Origin: Pseudactinotalea suaedae
GTDB taxonomy: Bacteria > Actinomycetota > Actinomycetes > Actinomycetales > Beutenbergiaceae
Length of the DNA stretch: 64,000 nucleotides
Reading direction: 5' to 3'
NCBI RefSeq assembly: GCF_009733815.1
Contig: NZ_WNXY01000001.1
Location: 62,001-126,000, forward strand
Shown piece after piece: positions 43,547-52,260 of the stretch; positions within the stretch are counted from its first letter, which is position 1; each line of letters begins with the position of its first letter. A program made the position numbers and the translations under genes. Under the pieces are notes generated by a model. That model was not told where the DNA came from. It was given only the letters and a program-made list of their open reading frames with translations, and searched no databases.

Positions 43547-44371
43547 ATGACGACCGCACCGACCACAGCCGAGACGCCCACCGGACGCGACCGGGCCCGC
43601 CAGATCGGCGTCACCGTGAGCGAGGTGCTCTGCCTGTTCGGCACCCTCGTGGGCGTCGGCGTGCTCGGCTCCCGTGTCGAGGAGAGCTCAGGTGGGGCGC
43701 TGGCGGCGGACGCCACGCTGCTGGCACCCGCGGGGCCGGCGTTCTCGATCTGGTCGGTGATCTACGTCGGCCTCGCGCTCTACGTGATCTGGCAGTGGCT
43801 GCCGGCGAACGCGACGACCCCGCGCACCCGGAGCACGGGCTGGTGGATCGCCGCCTCGATGCTCCTCAACGCCGCCTGGTTGCTCGTGACGCAGCAGGGG
43901 TGGATCTGGGCGAGCGTGGTGGTGATCGTCGCCCTGATGCTGGTGCTCGGGCGGATCCTGGTCGGCCTGACCGCTCACCGCCCGCGCACGACGGCGGAGC
44001 GGATCGTCGTCGACGGCACGCTCGGGCTCTACACCGGGTGGGTCGCCGTCGCCACGTGCGCGAACGTGACGGCAGCGCTGGTCGACTCCGGCGTCCGGGT
44101 GGACGAGCAGCTGGGGGAGTCGATCGGCGTCGTCGTGCTCGCCGTGGCCGTCGGGGTGGGTGCCCTGCTGGCGAGCAGGGTCGGCGGCCGGGTGGCCGTT
44201 TCCGCGGCGATGGCGTGGGGCTTCGCCTGGATCGCCGTCGGGCGGCTCACCGACGAGCCGGCCTCGACGATCGTCGGTGTGGCCGCGATCGTCGCCGTTG
44301 TGGCGGTTCTTGCGGTGACGTTGGTGCGGCGCGCACGCCGCGAGGCGGGCGGACGGCCGGTGCCGGCGTGA
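43547..44371 (+). CDS. TspO/MBR-like tryptophan-rich membrane protein
   Basis: A 274-residue membrane protein with about seven predicted helices, rich in Trp: A-F-S-I-W-S-V-I-Y-V-G-L-A-L-Y, A-A-W-L-L-V-T-Q-Q-G-W-I-W. This resembles actinobacterial proteins distantly related to the TspO/MBR family, larger than classical five-helix TspO. Function unknown; TspO proteins bind porphyrins and other hydrophobic ligands. ATG 43547 is preceded by GAGGAGC at 7 nt. A 279-bp gap separates it from the divergent GH43 gene; I found no confident promoter in it. Confidence 0.7.
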   Translation: MTTAPTTAETPTGRDRARQIGVTVSEVLCLFGTLVGVGVLGSRVEESSGGALAADATLLAPAGPAFSIWSVIYVGLALYVIWQWLPANATTPRTRSTGWWIAASMLLNAAWLLVTQQGWIWASVVVIVALMLVLGRILVGLTAHRPRTTAERIVVDGTLGLYTGWVAVATCANVTAALVDSGVRVDEQLGESIGVVVLAVAVGVGALLASRVGGRVAVSAAMAWGFAWIAVGRLTDEPASTIVGVAAIVAVVAVLAVTLVRRARREAGGRPVPA

Positions 44372-44402
44372 CGGCACGCAACGCCGGTGCGGTGGCCCGC
44401 GG

Positions 44403-44804
44403 CTAGGTGGACGTCGACGGGCTCTCGGCCGCAGGCAGCGGTGCCTCGCGGCTCGCCAGCCCGACGAGGTTGCCCTCGGGATCCCTGATGAACGCCATCC
44501 ACTCGGTTGCGGGCTCGCCGAACGTGCCCTCGGTGTCGTCGAAGATCACGTGCGGCTCGTTCGCGATCTCCACGCCGTCCGCGCGCAGCTGCTCGACCCG
44601 CTCACGCACGCTCGGGACGCGGAGATAGATCAGCGCGCTGGGCGCGTTCGCCTCGAGCAGGAGGCGCGTTCCGCCGTCGAGGGCGAAGAACACCAGCCCG
44701 GGCGGGTCGAACGAGGCGAGCGGCGCGGTGCCGAGCAGACGCGTGTAGAAGGCCGTCGCGGCCTCGAGATCCGTGGCGCGCTGGGCCACCTGGTGGAGCA
44801 ACAC
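44403..44804 (-). CDS. VOC family protein
   Basis: A 133-residue single VOC-fold protein: V-A-Q-R-A-T-D-L-E-A-A-T-A-F-Y-T-R-L-L-G near the start and F-I-R-D-P-E-G-N-L-V-G-L-A-S near the end, with A-F-I and E residues in metal-ligand-like positions. Substrate unknown. TACCGT (minus strand, 44816-44811) places a leaderless start at GTG 44804 (6-nt gap); the GTG two codons upstream (44810) abuts the -10 box and is unlikely. Convergent with the TspO-like gene. Confidence 0.82.
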   Translation of the reverse strand: MLLHQVAQRATDLEAATAFYTRLLGTAPLASFDPPGLVFFALDGGTRLLLEANAPSALIYLRVPSVRERVEQLRADGVEIANEPHVIFDDTEGTFGEPATEWMAFIRDPEGNLVGLASREAPLPAAESPSTST

Positions 44805-44900
44805 CGTCACACGGTACGACCGGTCCTGGGTCGGCGTCGGGCGTTCGCACGAGTGTCGCTCCCGACGAGGGACGCGTGACGATGGTTGAGTGGTCCACGT

Positions 44901-44924
44901 CAGGTGTGCCTGCAGACACACCTG
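44901..44924 (+). promoter_or_regulatory. Inverted repeat in the ftsK leader
   Basis: CAGGTGTG-N8-CACACCTG, perfect 8-bp arms, immediately before the TAGGAGG ribosome binding site of ftsK. It could be an RNA hairpin just upstream of the Shine-Dalgarno or a DNA operator. Confidence 0.5.
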
Positions 44925-44943
44925 GGTAGGAGGCCACAGACAG

Positions 44944-47571
44944 ATGGCGACCCGTACGTCTTCCCCCGCACGGACCGCCGCACCAGGACGCAAGACGACG
45001 ACGAACGCCACCAAGGCGCCGTCGGGTTCCTCGCGTTCCGGTCAGCGGAAGACCGCCGATCGACCGCCCGCGCGGTCGGACAAGCCCGCGCTACCCGTCC
45101 GGATGCTCAAGGGCATCTGGATGGGAGCCGCCCACGTCGCGGGCGGAACCGCCCGGAGCGTCGGCAGCAGCGCCAAGAACCTCGACCCCGCGCACCGCCG
45201 TGACGGGATCGCGTTCCTGCTCGTGGGCCTTGCCGTGGTAGTCGCGGTGCGGGAGTGGTTCGGGCTGTCCGGCACGGCCGGCGAGATCATCCACGCCGGC
45301 ATCGCCGGTGCGGTGGGCATGCTGGGCATCGTCGTGCCGGTGATCCTGCTGTTCTTCGCCATCCGGCTGATGCGGCACCCCGACCGACCCGAGGTCAACG
45401 GGCGGATCTCGATCGGGCTCGCGACCATGACGACGGCGATCGCCGGCTTCCTCGCGGTCGCCAACGGCCTGCCCGATCCTCCGGACTGGCAGGACGTCTT
45501 CGACGCCGGCGGCGTGCTGGGGTGGGTGGCCGCCAACCCGTTGTCCACCGCGCTGACCGTGTACGTCACGGTCCCGGTGCTGGTGCTGCTGTTCGTGTTC
45601 GGGCTGCTCGTGGTCACCGCGACCCCCGTGGCCGCGATCCCGCGCCGGTTCCGCCAGGCGATCGACTGGATCAGCGGCAAGGACGTCGAGGAGGACGACA
45701 GCGAGGCCACCGAGGACCTCGAGACCGGTGCTGCCGACCGGCCCGCGCCGAAGCAGCGCAAGCGCAAGGCCGACACCGCCCCCGCGGTCGAGCCGGGTGC
45801 CTTCACCGGCGACGAGGCGTTCACCCGCCCCGAGGACCGCGAGGCACCGGTCGCCGTCAGTGGCCTGACCGAGGTGATCGACGAGCCCGCCGCCAAGGAC
45901 GAGCTCACCCCGCCGCCGACGAAGCCGCTGCCGCAGCGCGCCGAGCAGCTGACGCTGGCGCCCGACCTCATCTACACGCTCCCCAGCGACGACGCGCTCG
46001 TCCAGGGGCCGCCGCACAAGACGCGCTCGGCCGCCAACGACCGCGTGGTCGAGGCCCTGACGGCGGTGCTCACCGACTTCGACGTCGACGCCCAGGTCAC
46101 GGGGTTCACCCGCGGTCCGACCGTCACGCGTTACGAGGTCGAGCTCGGCGCCGGCGTCAAGGTCGAACGGGTGACGGCGCTGAGCAAGAACATCGCGTAC
46201 GCCGTCGCGAGCGCCGACGTGCGCATCCTGTCGCCGATCCCGGGCAAGAAGGCGATCGGGATCGAGATCCCCAACGCCGACCGCGAGACGGTCGCGCTGG
46301 GCGACGTCCTGCGCAGCGGCCCCGCCCGGCGCAACGAGCACCCCATGGTCATCGGCGTGGGCAAGGACGTCGAGGGCGGATACGTCGTCGCGAACCTCGC
46401 GAAGATGCCGCACATCCTGGTCGCCGGTGCGACCGGTGCGGGCAAGTCGGTGTTCGTCAACTCGATGATCACCTCGATCCTCATGCGCGCCACCCCGGAG
46501 GAGGTGCGCATGGTGCTGGTCGACCCCAAGCGGGTCGAGCTGACCATCTACGAGGGCATCCCGCACCTGATCACGCCGATCATCACCAACCCCAAGAAGG
46601 CCGCCGAGGCGCTCGACTGGGTGGTGCGTGAGATGGACGCGCGCTACGACGACCTCGCGCAGTTCGGGTACAAGCACCTCGACGAGTTCAACGCCGCCAT
46701 TCGTGCCGGCAAGGTGAAGCCGCTGCCCGGCTCGGAGCGCGTGCTGACGCCCTACCCGTACCTGCTGGTGATCATCGACGAGCTCGCCGACCTCATGATG
46801 GTGGCGCCGCGCGACGTCGAGTCCTCGATCCAGCGCATCACGCAGCTTGCGCGTGCGGCGGGCATCCACCTGGTGCTCGCCACGCAGCGGCCGTCGGTCG
46901 ACGTGATCACGGGTCTGATCAAGGCCAACGTGCCGTCGAGGCTGGCCTTCGCGACGTCGTCGCTCGCCGACTCGCGGGTGGTGCTCGACCAGCCCGGAGC
47001 CGAGAAGCTGATCGGCCAGGGTGACGCGCTGTTCCTCCCGATGGGCGCGAGCAAGCCGATGCGCGTGCAGGGCGCGTGGGTCAGCGAGTCCGAGGTCCAC
47101 GCGGTCGTGCAGCACGTCAAGGAGCAGATGCAGCCGACGTACCGCGAGGACGTCGCTGTCACGGTGACCAAGAAGCAGGTCGACGAGGACATCGGTGACG
47201 ACCTTGAGCTGCTGATCCAGGCGGCCGAGCTCGTGGTGTCCACGCAGTTCGGCTCGACGTCGATGCTGCAGCGCAAGCTGCGCGTCGGCTTCGCGAAGGC
47301 CGGGCGGCTCATGGACCTGCTGGAGTCTCGCGAGATCGTCGGCCCCAGCGAGGGTTCCAAGGCGCGCGACGTGCTCGTGCAGCCCGACGACCTGGCGGCC
47401 ACGCTCGCCATGCTCCGCGGTGACGGCCCCGGGCCGGCGCGCGGCGGTGCTGACGAGGACGCCGACGACGGCGACTGGGCCGAGCGCGACGACGACCCAC
47501 CGGTCGCCGTCGAGTACCACGACGGCGACGAGGACTCCGAGGACGCCTGGGAGCTGACGAACAACCGCTAG
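44944..47571 (+). CDS. ftsK: DNA translocase FtsK
   Basis: Septum-located ATP-driven DNA pump that clears chromosome ends during division or sporulation. 875 residues. A basic N-terminal tail (about 1-80), four membrane helices (about 85-235), an acidic/Pro linker, then the motor: Walker A G-A-T-G-A-G-K-S (about 495-502), Walker B I-I-D-E-L-A-D-L (about 610-617), and [15 protein letters not shown]-terminal gamma winged helix (about 750-815, [15 protein letters not shown]) reads KOPS-like sites. An acidic tail follows. It is a chromosomal FtsK, not an ESX EccC protein: it has membrane helices plus the gamma domain and one motor. ATG 44944 follows TAGGAGG at 10 nt spacing. Confidence 0.96.
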   Translation: MATRTSSPARTAAPGRKTTTNATKAPSGSSRSGQRKTADRPPARSDKPALPVRMLKGIWMGAAHVAGGTARSVGSSAKNLDPAHRRDGIAFLLVGLAVVVAVREWFGLSGTAGEIIHAGIAGAVGMLGIVVPVILLFFAIRLMRHPDRPEVNGRISIGLATMTTAIAGFLAVANGLPDPPDWQDVFDAGGVLGWVAANPLSTALTVYVTVPVLVLLFVFGLLVVTATPVAAIPRRFRQAIDWISGKDVEEDDSEATEDLETGAADRPAPKQRKRKADTAPAVEPGAFTGDEAFTRPEDREAPVAVSGLTEVIDEPAAKDELTPPPTKPLPQRAEQLTLAPDLIYTLPSDDALVQGPPHKTRSAANDRVVEALTAVLTDFDVDAQVTGFTRGPTVTRYEVELGAGVKVERVTALSKNIAYAVASADVRILSPIPGKKAIGIEIPNADRETVALGDVLRSGPARRNEHPMVIGVGKDVEGGYVVANLAKMPHILVAGATGAGKSVFVNSMITSILMRATPEEVRMVLVDPKRVELTIYEGIPHLITPIITNPKKAAEALDWVVREMDARYDDLAQFGYKHLDEFNAAIRAGKVKPLPGSERVLTPYPYLLVIIDELADLMMVAPRDVESSIQRITQLARAAGIHLVLATQRPSVDVITGLIKANVPSRLAFATSSLADSRVVLDQPGAEKLIGQGDALFLPMGASKPMRVQGAWVSESEVHAVVQHVKEQMQPTYREDVAVTVTKKQVDEDIGDDLELLIQAAELVVSTQFGSTSMLQRKLRVGFAKAGRLMDLLESREIVGPSEGSKARDVLVQPDDLAATLAMLRGDGPGPARGGADEDADDGDWAERDDDPPVAVEYHDGDEDSEDAWELTNNR

Positions 47572-47629
47572 CTGTCGGTTCGGCGCATACTGCACCCACA
47601 GGTGGCCAGTCGTCGCTGAGGAGACACCC

Positions 47630-48223
47630 GTGGCTTTCGTGGATCTGCCAGACCCGGCAACCTTCGTCGGTGCTGCCGCCGGCATCGTGGATGCCGACCG
47701 GGCGGCGATGGGCTACGTCCCCACGTACGACCTCGTGATGGCGCAACGCCCTGGGGTGAACGAGGCCTGGAAGCAGCTGGCGTCGGCCGTTCGCGACGGT
47801 GCCGGCATGCGGCGTTACGAGCTGGCGACCCTCGGTGCCGCGCGCGGGTTGCGGTCGAGCTACTGCTCGCTCGCTCACGGCAAGCTGCTCGCGGAGCGGG
47901 TACTGGGGGAGCAGGGCCTGCGCCGGGTCCTCGACGGCGAGCAGGGGGACGGCGTGGACGACGTCGATCTGGCTGTCGTGGCGTTCGCGGACAAGGTGGG
48001 ACGCGGAGGTGCGGACATCACGGCCACGGACGTCGACGAGCTGCGGGCAGCCGGCCTCGACGACGGCGAGATCGTCGACGTGGTCCTCGCCGCCGCCGCC
48101 CGCTGCTTCTTCAGCACGGTGCTGGACTCCCTCGGGCTCCAGCCCGACGCCGCCTACCGTGAGTCCGTGCCGGAGTCGGTCCGCGACGACCTCGTCGTCG
48201 GTCGTCCGATCGCGGAGGACTGA
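47630..48223 (+). CDS. Carboxymuconolactone decarboxylase family protein (AhpD-like)
   Basis: A 197-residue CMD-fold protein. S-S-Y-C-S-L-A-H-G-K (about 80-89) gives a Cys-x-x-x-His site preceded by a conserved E-L-A-T-L-G-A-A-R. AhpD proteins use a C-x-x-C pair with His; here the first Cys of that pair is Tyr-adjacent Ser-Tyr-Cys, so a single-Cys active site is more likely and the alkylhydroperoxidase label is tentative. GTG start has GAGGAGACACCC upstream. Confidence 0.8.
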   Translation: MAFVDLPDPATFVGAAAGIVDADRAAMGYVPTYDLVMAQRPGVNEAWKQLASAVRDGAGMRRYELATLGAARGLRSSYCSLAHGKLLAERVLGEQGLRRVLDGEQGDGVDDVDLAVVAFADKVGRGGADITATDVDELRAAGLDDGEIVDVVLAAAARCFFSTVLDSLGLQPDAAYRESVPESVRDDLVVGRPIAED

Positions 48224-48275
48224 GCGGCGCGCTGCGGTGACGGCTGGGGGCCTCGGCTGCCAGGCCACCGGGCGA

Positions 48276-48340
48276 AACTCGTCGCCAGTCGCACCGATCC
48301 GGGGATAGCAACCGGTTGCCACGCGGTCTGGCGACCAGTT
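48276..48340. terminator. Nested inverted repeats in a convergent gap
   Basis: AACTCGTCGCCAG (48276-48288) and CTGGCGACCAGTT (48328-48340) form a 13-bp stem with one mismatch. Inside, GCAACCGGTTGC (48308-48319) is a perfect palindrome. It lies between the convergent CMD and CapA genes, so a two-way terminator is the simplest reading, although there is no T-run on either side. Confidence 0.45.
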
Positions 48341-48375
48341 CTGCCCGGCACGAGCCCCCGGCGAGGGGGCGCGGG

Positions 48376-49776
48376 TCAGCGGGGGCGGGGGATGACGGCG
48401 GGTGGCTCGCCCGTGGGGGTCGAGGGGGCGTCGAGCACGGGGAACTCGGCACCGGTGCTCTCGGACATGATCGCCTCCACCTCGGAGAGCCGCTGCTGCA
48501 ACGTGGCCTCCGACAGCGCCAGGATCCCCGGGCGCTCGTCGTTCACGAGGTCCAGCAGCGGGTAGGCCCGCTGCTGCCCGACCCGGTCCACCGTGATCGG
48601 TGTCCACGTCATCCCGCTGACGCGAGCCGGCCCGTCGGCGGGCGCGGTCACGGTCGCCGTCATGAACAGCCCGGTCGCCGTCTCGCTGATGCAGCAGTTG
48701 GAGTCCTGGTTGGAGATGAAGTTGCCCAGCGACCAGGCGACCCACATGCCCGAGCCGTCCGGGCCGCCGTCGAGCTTCTCGAACGGCTGCGGCACGTGCG
48801 GGTGCGTGCCCACCACGAGGTCGATCTGACCGGACTCGGCCAGCGCCTGCGCCATCGCGGTCTGCTCCACGTTGGGGGACAGCTGGTACTCCACGCCCCA
48901 GTGGATCGTCGCGACGACGAGGTCCGCGCCCGCCTCCCGCGCCGCGGTCGCCTGGGCGATCAGCTCGCTCGGGTCGTAGTTGCCCGGGTCCATGATGTCG
49001 GGGCTGAAGGTGTTGATCACCCAGGGCGAGTCGCCGGGGATCGGGATGCCGTTGGTGCCGTAGCTGCCGCCCAGCTGGGCGACCGTGATCGTCTGGCCGC
49101 CGCGCTCGATCTCGTAGAGCTGCGGGGCGTCCGCCTCGGTCTGGGACCGGGCGGAGCCGGCGTGGCCGAGGCCGCTCTCGTCGAAGACGTCGAGCGTGTA
49201 CTCGGCGTTGTCGGCGCCGCGGTCGAGGGTGTGGTTGGTGCCGGTGGAGCAGCCGTCGTAGCCGAGATCGGCCAGGTTGCCCACGAGCTCGGCCGGTGCC
49301 CCGAACGAGGGGTAGCCCGACGGCGTCTCTCCCGGCTGCGACAGCGGCACCTCGAAGTTGCACAGCATCAGGTCGACGCCCTCGCTGTAGGGGCGGGTCG
49401 CCTCGAGCATCGGGCGGAAGTCGTAGCCGCCGCCCTCGGCATCGGCTGCGGCGGTCGCGATCGGGGTGTCGTGGGGCAGCACGTCACCGACCGCCCCGAT
49501 CGTGAACACCGCGTCCTCGACGGCGGGTGTCGTCGGCTCCTCCGAGCTGGGCTCGGCGGTCGGTTCCTCCGACGCCGTGGGTTGCTCCGATGCCGACGTG
49601 CTCGCGTCGGTGGGATCTTCGGCGGCGACGTCGCGCCACGGCCCGAGCAGCGCGATCGCACCGGCACCGATCACCAGCAGCAGCACGAGGATCAGCGTGA
49701 TCGGCAGCCGCGCACCCCGTGGGATGCGCATCGTCCCGCTCGTGCGGCGGGCAGGTCGGCGGGGCGGCTGCTGCAC
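48376..49776 (-). CDS. CapA family (poly-gamma-glutamate-type) metallophosphatase-like protein
   Basis: A 466-residue membrane-anchored extracytoplasmic protein. One helix (about 24-46, L-P-I-T-L-I-L-V-L-L-L-V-I-G) is followed by a Ser/Thr/Glu-rich linker and a CapA domain: T-I-G-A-V-G-D-V-L near residue 98, G-T-N-H-T-L-D-R-G, T-I-H-W-G-V-E-Y and G-T-H-P-H-V-P-Q-P-F-E. These His/Asn/Asp residues match the metallophosphatase-like active site. The role in the cell envelope is unknown. GTG 49776 has TAGACT 7 nt upstream (minus strand): leaderless. Divergent from pgsA. Confidence 0.85.
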   Translation of the reverse strand: MQQPPRRPARRTSGTMRIPRGARLPITLILVLLLVIGAGAIALLGPWRDVAAEDPTDASTSASEQPTASEEPTAEPSSEEPTTPAVEDAVFTIGAVGDVLPHDTPIATAAADAEGGGYDFRPMLEATRPYSEGVDLMLCNFEVPLSQPGETPSGYPSFGAPAELVGNLADLGYDGCSTGTNHTLDRGADNAEYTLDVFDESGLGHAGSARSQTEADAPQLYEIERGGQTITVAQLGGSYGTNGIPIPGDSPWVINTFSPDIMDPGNYDPSELIAQATAAREAGADLVVATIHWGVEYQLSPNVEQTAMAQALAESGQIDLVVGTHPHVPQPFEKLDGGPDGSGMWVAWSLGNFISNQDSNCCISETATGLFMTATVTAPADGPARVSGMTWTPITVDRVGQQRAYPLLDLVNDERPGILALSEATLQQRLSEVEAIMSESTGAEFPVLDAPSTPTGEPPAVIPRPR

Positions 49777-49854
49777 GCGGGAGAGTCTAGACAGCGTCAC
49801 CGATCGCCGTGCGACCGGGTCGGTGGTCCCAGGTTGCGCCATTACCCTGGCTGA
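49777..49854. promoter_or_regulatory. Divergent leaderless promoters of capA-like and pgsA genes
   Basis: 78-bp divergent region: TAGACT (minus strand, 49789-49784) sits 7 nt from GTG 49776, and TACCCT (49843-49848) sits 6 nt from GTG 49855. No clear -35 on either side. Confidence 0.6.
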
Positions 49855-50469
49855 GTGAGCGATCAGGGCGACAGGGGCGCAGCAGTGCCCGCGGTGTCGA
49901 ACTGGAACCTGCCCAACGCGCTGACCGGGGTGCGGATCCTGCTGGTTCCGATCTACGTGGTGCTGCTCATGCAGGACACGGTCGGCACCCGCGTCGCCGC
50001 CTGCGCTGTGTTCGTCGTCGCCGCCCTGACCGACCGGTGGGACGGCCACATCGCGCGCACCCGCGGGCTGGTGACGAAGTTCGGCACGATGCTGGACACG
50101 CTCGCCGACAAGATCCTCGTCGTCGCGGCTCTCGTGATGCTCTCCTGGCTCGGTGAGGTGCCGTGGTGGGTCACGATCGTGCTGGTCGTGCGTGAGTTCG
50201 GCATCATGGCGCTCAAGTCCCTGCTGTCCCGCCGCGAGGTGATCGCCCCCTCCAGCGGCGGCAAGCTCAAGGCGGTGCTGCAGATGGTGGCGCTCGCCGT
50301 GCTCACCGTCGACTGGGTGGGCCTGCTCGGCAGCGAGCTCGGCCCGTGGATGTACTGGCTCGGCATGGTCGTGCTCTACGTGGCGACGGCGATCGCCGTG
50401 GTCACCGCGGTCGACTACGTCGTCAAGGCCGTCCGGATCGTCCGCACCGGCCAGTCGTCGAAGGCGTGA
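49855..50469 (+). CDS. pgsA: CDP-diacylglycerol-glycerol-3-phosphate 3-phosphatidyltransferase
   Basis: Makes phosphatidylglycerol phosphate, the precursor of PG and cardiolipin. 204 residues, integral membrane. The CDP-alcohol phosphatidyltransferase motif D-x2-D-G-x2-A-R-x8-G-x3-D-x3-D is complete (D-R-W-D-G-H-I-A-R ... F-G-T-M-L-D-T-L-A-D, about 59-82). Leaderless start at GTG 49855. cinA overlaps its stop by 4 bp; the pgsA-cinA-clgR string is conserved in actinobacteria. Confidence 0.95.
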   Translation: MSDQGDRGAAVPAVSNWNLPNALTGVRILLVPIYVVLLMQDTVGTRVAACAVFVVAALTDRWDGHIARTRGLVTKFGTMLDTLADKILVVAALVMLSWLGEVPWWVTIVLVVREFGIMALKSLLSRREVIAPSSGGKLKAVLQMVALAVLTVDWVGLLGSELGPWMYWLGMVVLYVATAIAVVTAVDYVVKAVRIVRTGQSSKA

Positions 50470-50930
50470 GCGCCGAGTCGGTCGTCGCCGGGCTCGCGCG
50501 CGCGGGCCTCACCGTCGCCGTGGCGGAGTCGCTGACCGGAGGTGCGCTCACCTCGCACCTGGTCGCGGTACCCGGCGCGTCGGCGGTCGTGCGGGGCGGC
50601 GTCGTCGCCTACGCCACCGAGCTCAAGGCGACCCTGCTCGGCGTCGATCCCGACCACCTCGCCGAGCGCGGTCCGGTGGACGCCGAGGTCGCCCGACAGA
50701 TGGCCGACGGCGTGCGGGCCAGGCTCGGCGCCACCATCGGCGTCGCGACGACGGGTGTGGCCGGTCCCGCTCGCCAGTCCGGTCAGCCCGTCGGGACGAT
50801 CTTCATCGCCGTCACGACGGCGGAGCGCGCCTCGGTCCGGCCGCTGCGGCTGGTCGGTGGCCGGGGAGCGCTGCGCGGGGCCACCGTGCACGCCGCGACG
50901 GCGCTGCTGCGGGGCTTCGCGCTCAGCTGA
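50466..50930 (+). CDS. cinA: CinA C-terminal domain protein (nicotinamide-nucleotide amidase type)
   Basis: A 154-residue stand-alone CinA C-terminal domain, the PncC type that deamidates NMN in other bacteria. A-V-A-E-S-L-T-G-G-A-L-T-S (about 18-30), G-G-V-V-A-Y-A-T-E-L-K and T-T-G-V-A-G-P (about 99-105) are family motifs, including the catalytic Ser/Thr. GTG start overlaps the pgsA stop (GTGA). Confidence 0.92.
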   Translation: MSAESVVAGLARAGLTVAVAESLTGGALTSHLVAVPGASAVVRGGVVAYATELKATLLGVDPDHLAERGPVDAEVARQMADGVRARLGATIGVATTGVAGPARQSGQPVGTIFIAVTTAERASVRPLRLVGGRGALRGATVHAATALLRGFALS

Positions 50931-51035
50931 GCCGAGGGAACAAGCGTGGCCGGACCGGCGTTGGACCCGGTAATGATGAAGAACACGCTTCCGCCCCGTT
51001 ACTCAGGAACGTTCCGTCCCATTCGTCGAAATCTG

Positions 51036-51052
51036 GACGTGAGAAACACGTC
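51036..51052. promoter_or_regulatory. Inverted repeat upstream of clgR
   Basis: GACGTG-AGAAA-CACGTC, perfect 6-bp arms with 5-bp spacing, 83 bp before clgR and just upstream of a possible -10 TACCGT (51069-51074). A GGAACGTTCC palindrome lies further up at 51006-51015. Either may be a binding site for ClgR or a stress regulator. Confidence 0.4.
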
Positions 51053-51134
51053 TGTCACCAGGCCGGGGTACCGTAGTGCTATCGCGTCGGCCCCGGCGCC
51101 AGCCGCAACGAAGGAACGAGGGGAGGGTAAGCCG

Positions 51135-51443
51135 GTGATCGTGCTCCGCCAGCAGATCGGTGACGTGCTCCGCGCTACCCGTCAGCGCCAGGGCAAGACC
51201 CTGCGTGAGATCTCGTCCGCCGCTCGCGTCTCGCTCGGTTACCTCTCCGAGGTCGAGCGCGGCCAGAAGGAAGCCTCGTCCGAGCTGCTGTTCGCGATCT
51301 GCGACGCCCTCGACCTCCCGGTCTCGGTCGTTCTGCGCGAGGTCTCGGACCGCGTGGCGCTCCTTGAGGGCATCCTCATCCCCGATGCGCTTCCCCCGGA
51401 CTTCAGCGACGTCTCCAAGGACTCGCTCGCCAGCGTCAGCTGA
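51135..51443 (+). CDS. clgR: ClgR-type XRE family transcriptional regulator
   Basis: A 102-residue activator related to ClgR, which in actinobacteria induces clpP/clpC proteolysis genes under stress. [23 protein letters not shown] (about 17-36), then [12 protein letters not shown], strongly typical. The C-terminal tail ends L-A-S-V-S, where ClgR is usually a substrate of Clp. GTG 51135 follows GGGAGGG. Downstream of pgsA-cinA as in relatives. Confidence 0.93.
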   Translation: MIVLRQQIGDVLRATRQRQGKTLREISSAARVSLGYLSEVERGQKEASSELLFAICDALDLPVSVVLREVSDRVALLEGILIPDALPPDFSDVSKDSLASVS

Positions 51444-51453
51444 TCCTGCTCGT

Positions 51454-52260
51454 TCAGGGCGTCGGTCCGTCGGGACCCCCCGGCTGACACGCCGGGCACC
51501 AGAAGGTCACGCGATCCGTCGGTGGCCTACCCAGGCGCCCCTCGCGGATGGGTGTGCCGCAGCGACGGCACTCGCGGTTCACGCGCCCGTAGGCGTTCGT
51601 CTCGTGGCCGGGGCGCGGGTCGCCGGTCGCTGACATCGTGCGCGCGTCCGCGCTGCGGCGCATGATCCTCGCGGCTGTGCTCATCAGCGCCTCGGGATCG
51701 GGCACGTCGCACGCCGGCAGCCACGGGTTCAGCCTGTGCAGCCACAGCGTCTCGGCCACGTAGACGGTGCCGATGCCGGCGGCGACGCGCTGGTCGAGCA
51801 GCACCTCGCCGATCGCGCGCTCGCCTTCCGCTCTCAGGTTGGCGGCAGCGGTGACGACGTCGACGTCGTCAGCCATCAGGTCGGGTCCCAGGTGCCCGAT
51901 CACCGTGCCCTCCTGCGCGGTGGGCACCAGGTCGACCATGCCCAACGAGATCCCCACGCAGGTCCAGGTCGAGGTCCCCAGCACCACCCGCACCGTGTGC
52001 CGCCGCCACGGATCCGGTGGCTGCTGGGTGCGCCGCACCTGCCAGGTGCCCTCCATCCGCAGGTGCGTGTGGAGCGTGCGCGCGTCGTCGAGCCGCGTCA
52101 GCAGGTGCTTGCCGTGGCTGACGGTCTCGAGCACGCGGCGGCCCAGCAGGTCGGCGCCCGCGACGCTCGGCCAGCGCAGCTCGGCCCGCACCAGCGGACC
52201 GTCGGCGAGTGCTTGCGTGAGCCGCCGGGCCGTCCGCAGCACGACGTCACCCTCGGGCAT
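51454..52260 (-). CDS. nei: Endonuclease VIII-type DNA glycosylase (Nei family)
   Basis: Base-excision repair glycosylase/AP lyase for oxidised bases. 268 residues, starting M-P-E-G-D-V-V, so Pro 2 and Glu 3 form the catalytic end. The hairpin Lys is in V-S-H-G-K-H-L-L, helix-two-turn-helix in A-A-G-I-G-T-V-Y, and the zinc finger is C-R-R-C and C-P-A-C near the C terminus. The start was moved to ATG 52260 because that gives the required N-terminal proline. It overlaps the end of bioY by 14 bp, forming a bioY-nei operon. Close to lhr, as in Streptomyces. Confidence 0.93.
   Translation of the reverse strand: MPEGDVVLRTARRLTQALADGPLVRAELRWPSVAGADLLGRRVLETVSHGKHLLTRLDDARTLHTHLRMEGTWQVRRTQQPPDPWRRHTVRVVLGTSTWTCVGISLGMVDLVPTAQEGTVIGHLGPDLMADDVDVVTAAANLRAEGERAIGEVLLDQRVAAGIGTVYVAETLWLHRLNPWLPACDVPDPEALMSTAARIMRRSADARTMSATGDPRPGHETNAYGRVNRECRRCGTPIREGRLGRPPTDRVTFWCPACQPGGPDGPTP

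Noticed and set aside
44944-47571. Reading the FtsK gene as an ESX EccC motor for the WXG-hydrolase pair
   Set aside because: It has four N-terminal membrane helices, a single motor and a C-terminal gamma domain, and sits in the conserved ftsK position.
45091-47685. 864-codon minus-strand frame opposite ftsK
   Set aside because: Antisense shadow with Arg/Asp/His-rich composition and no domain.
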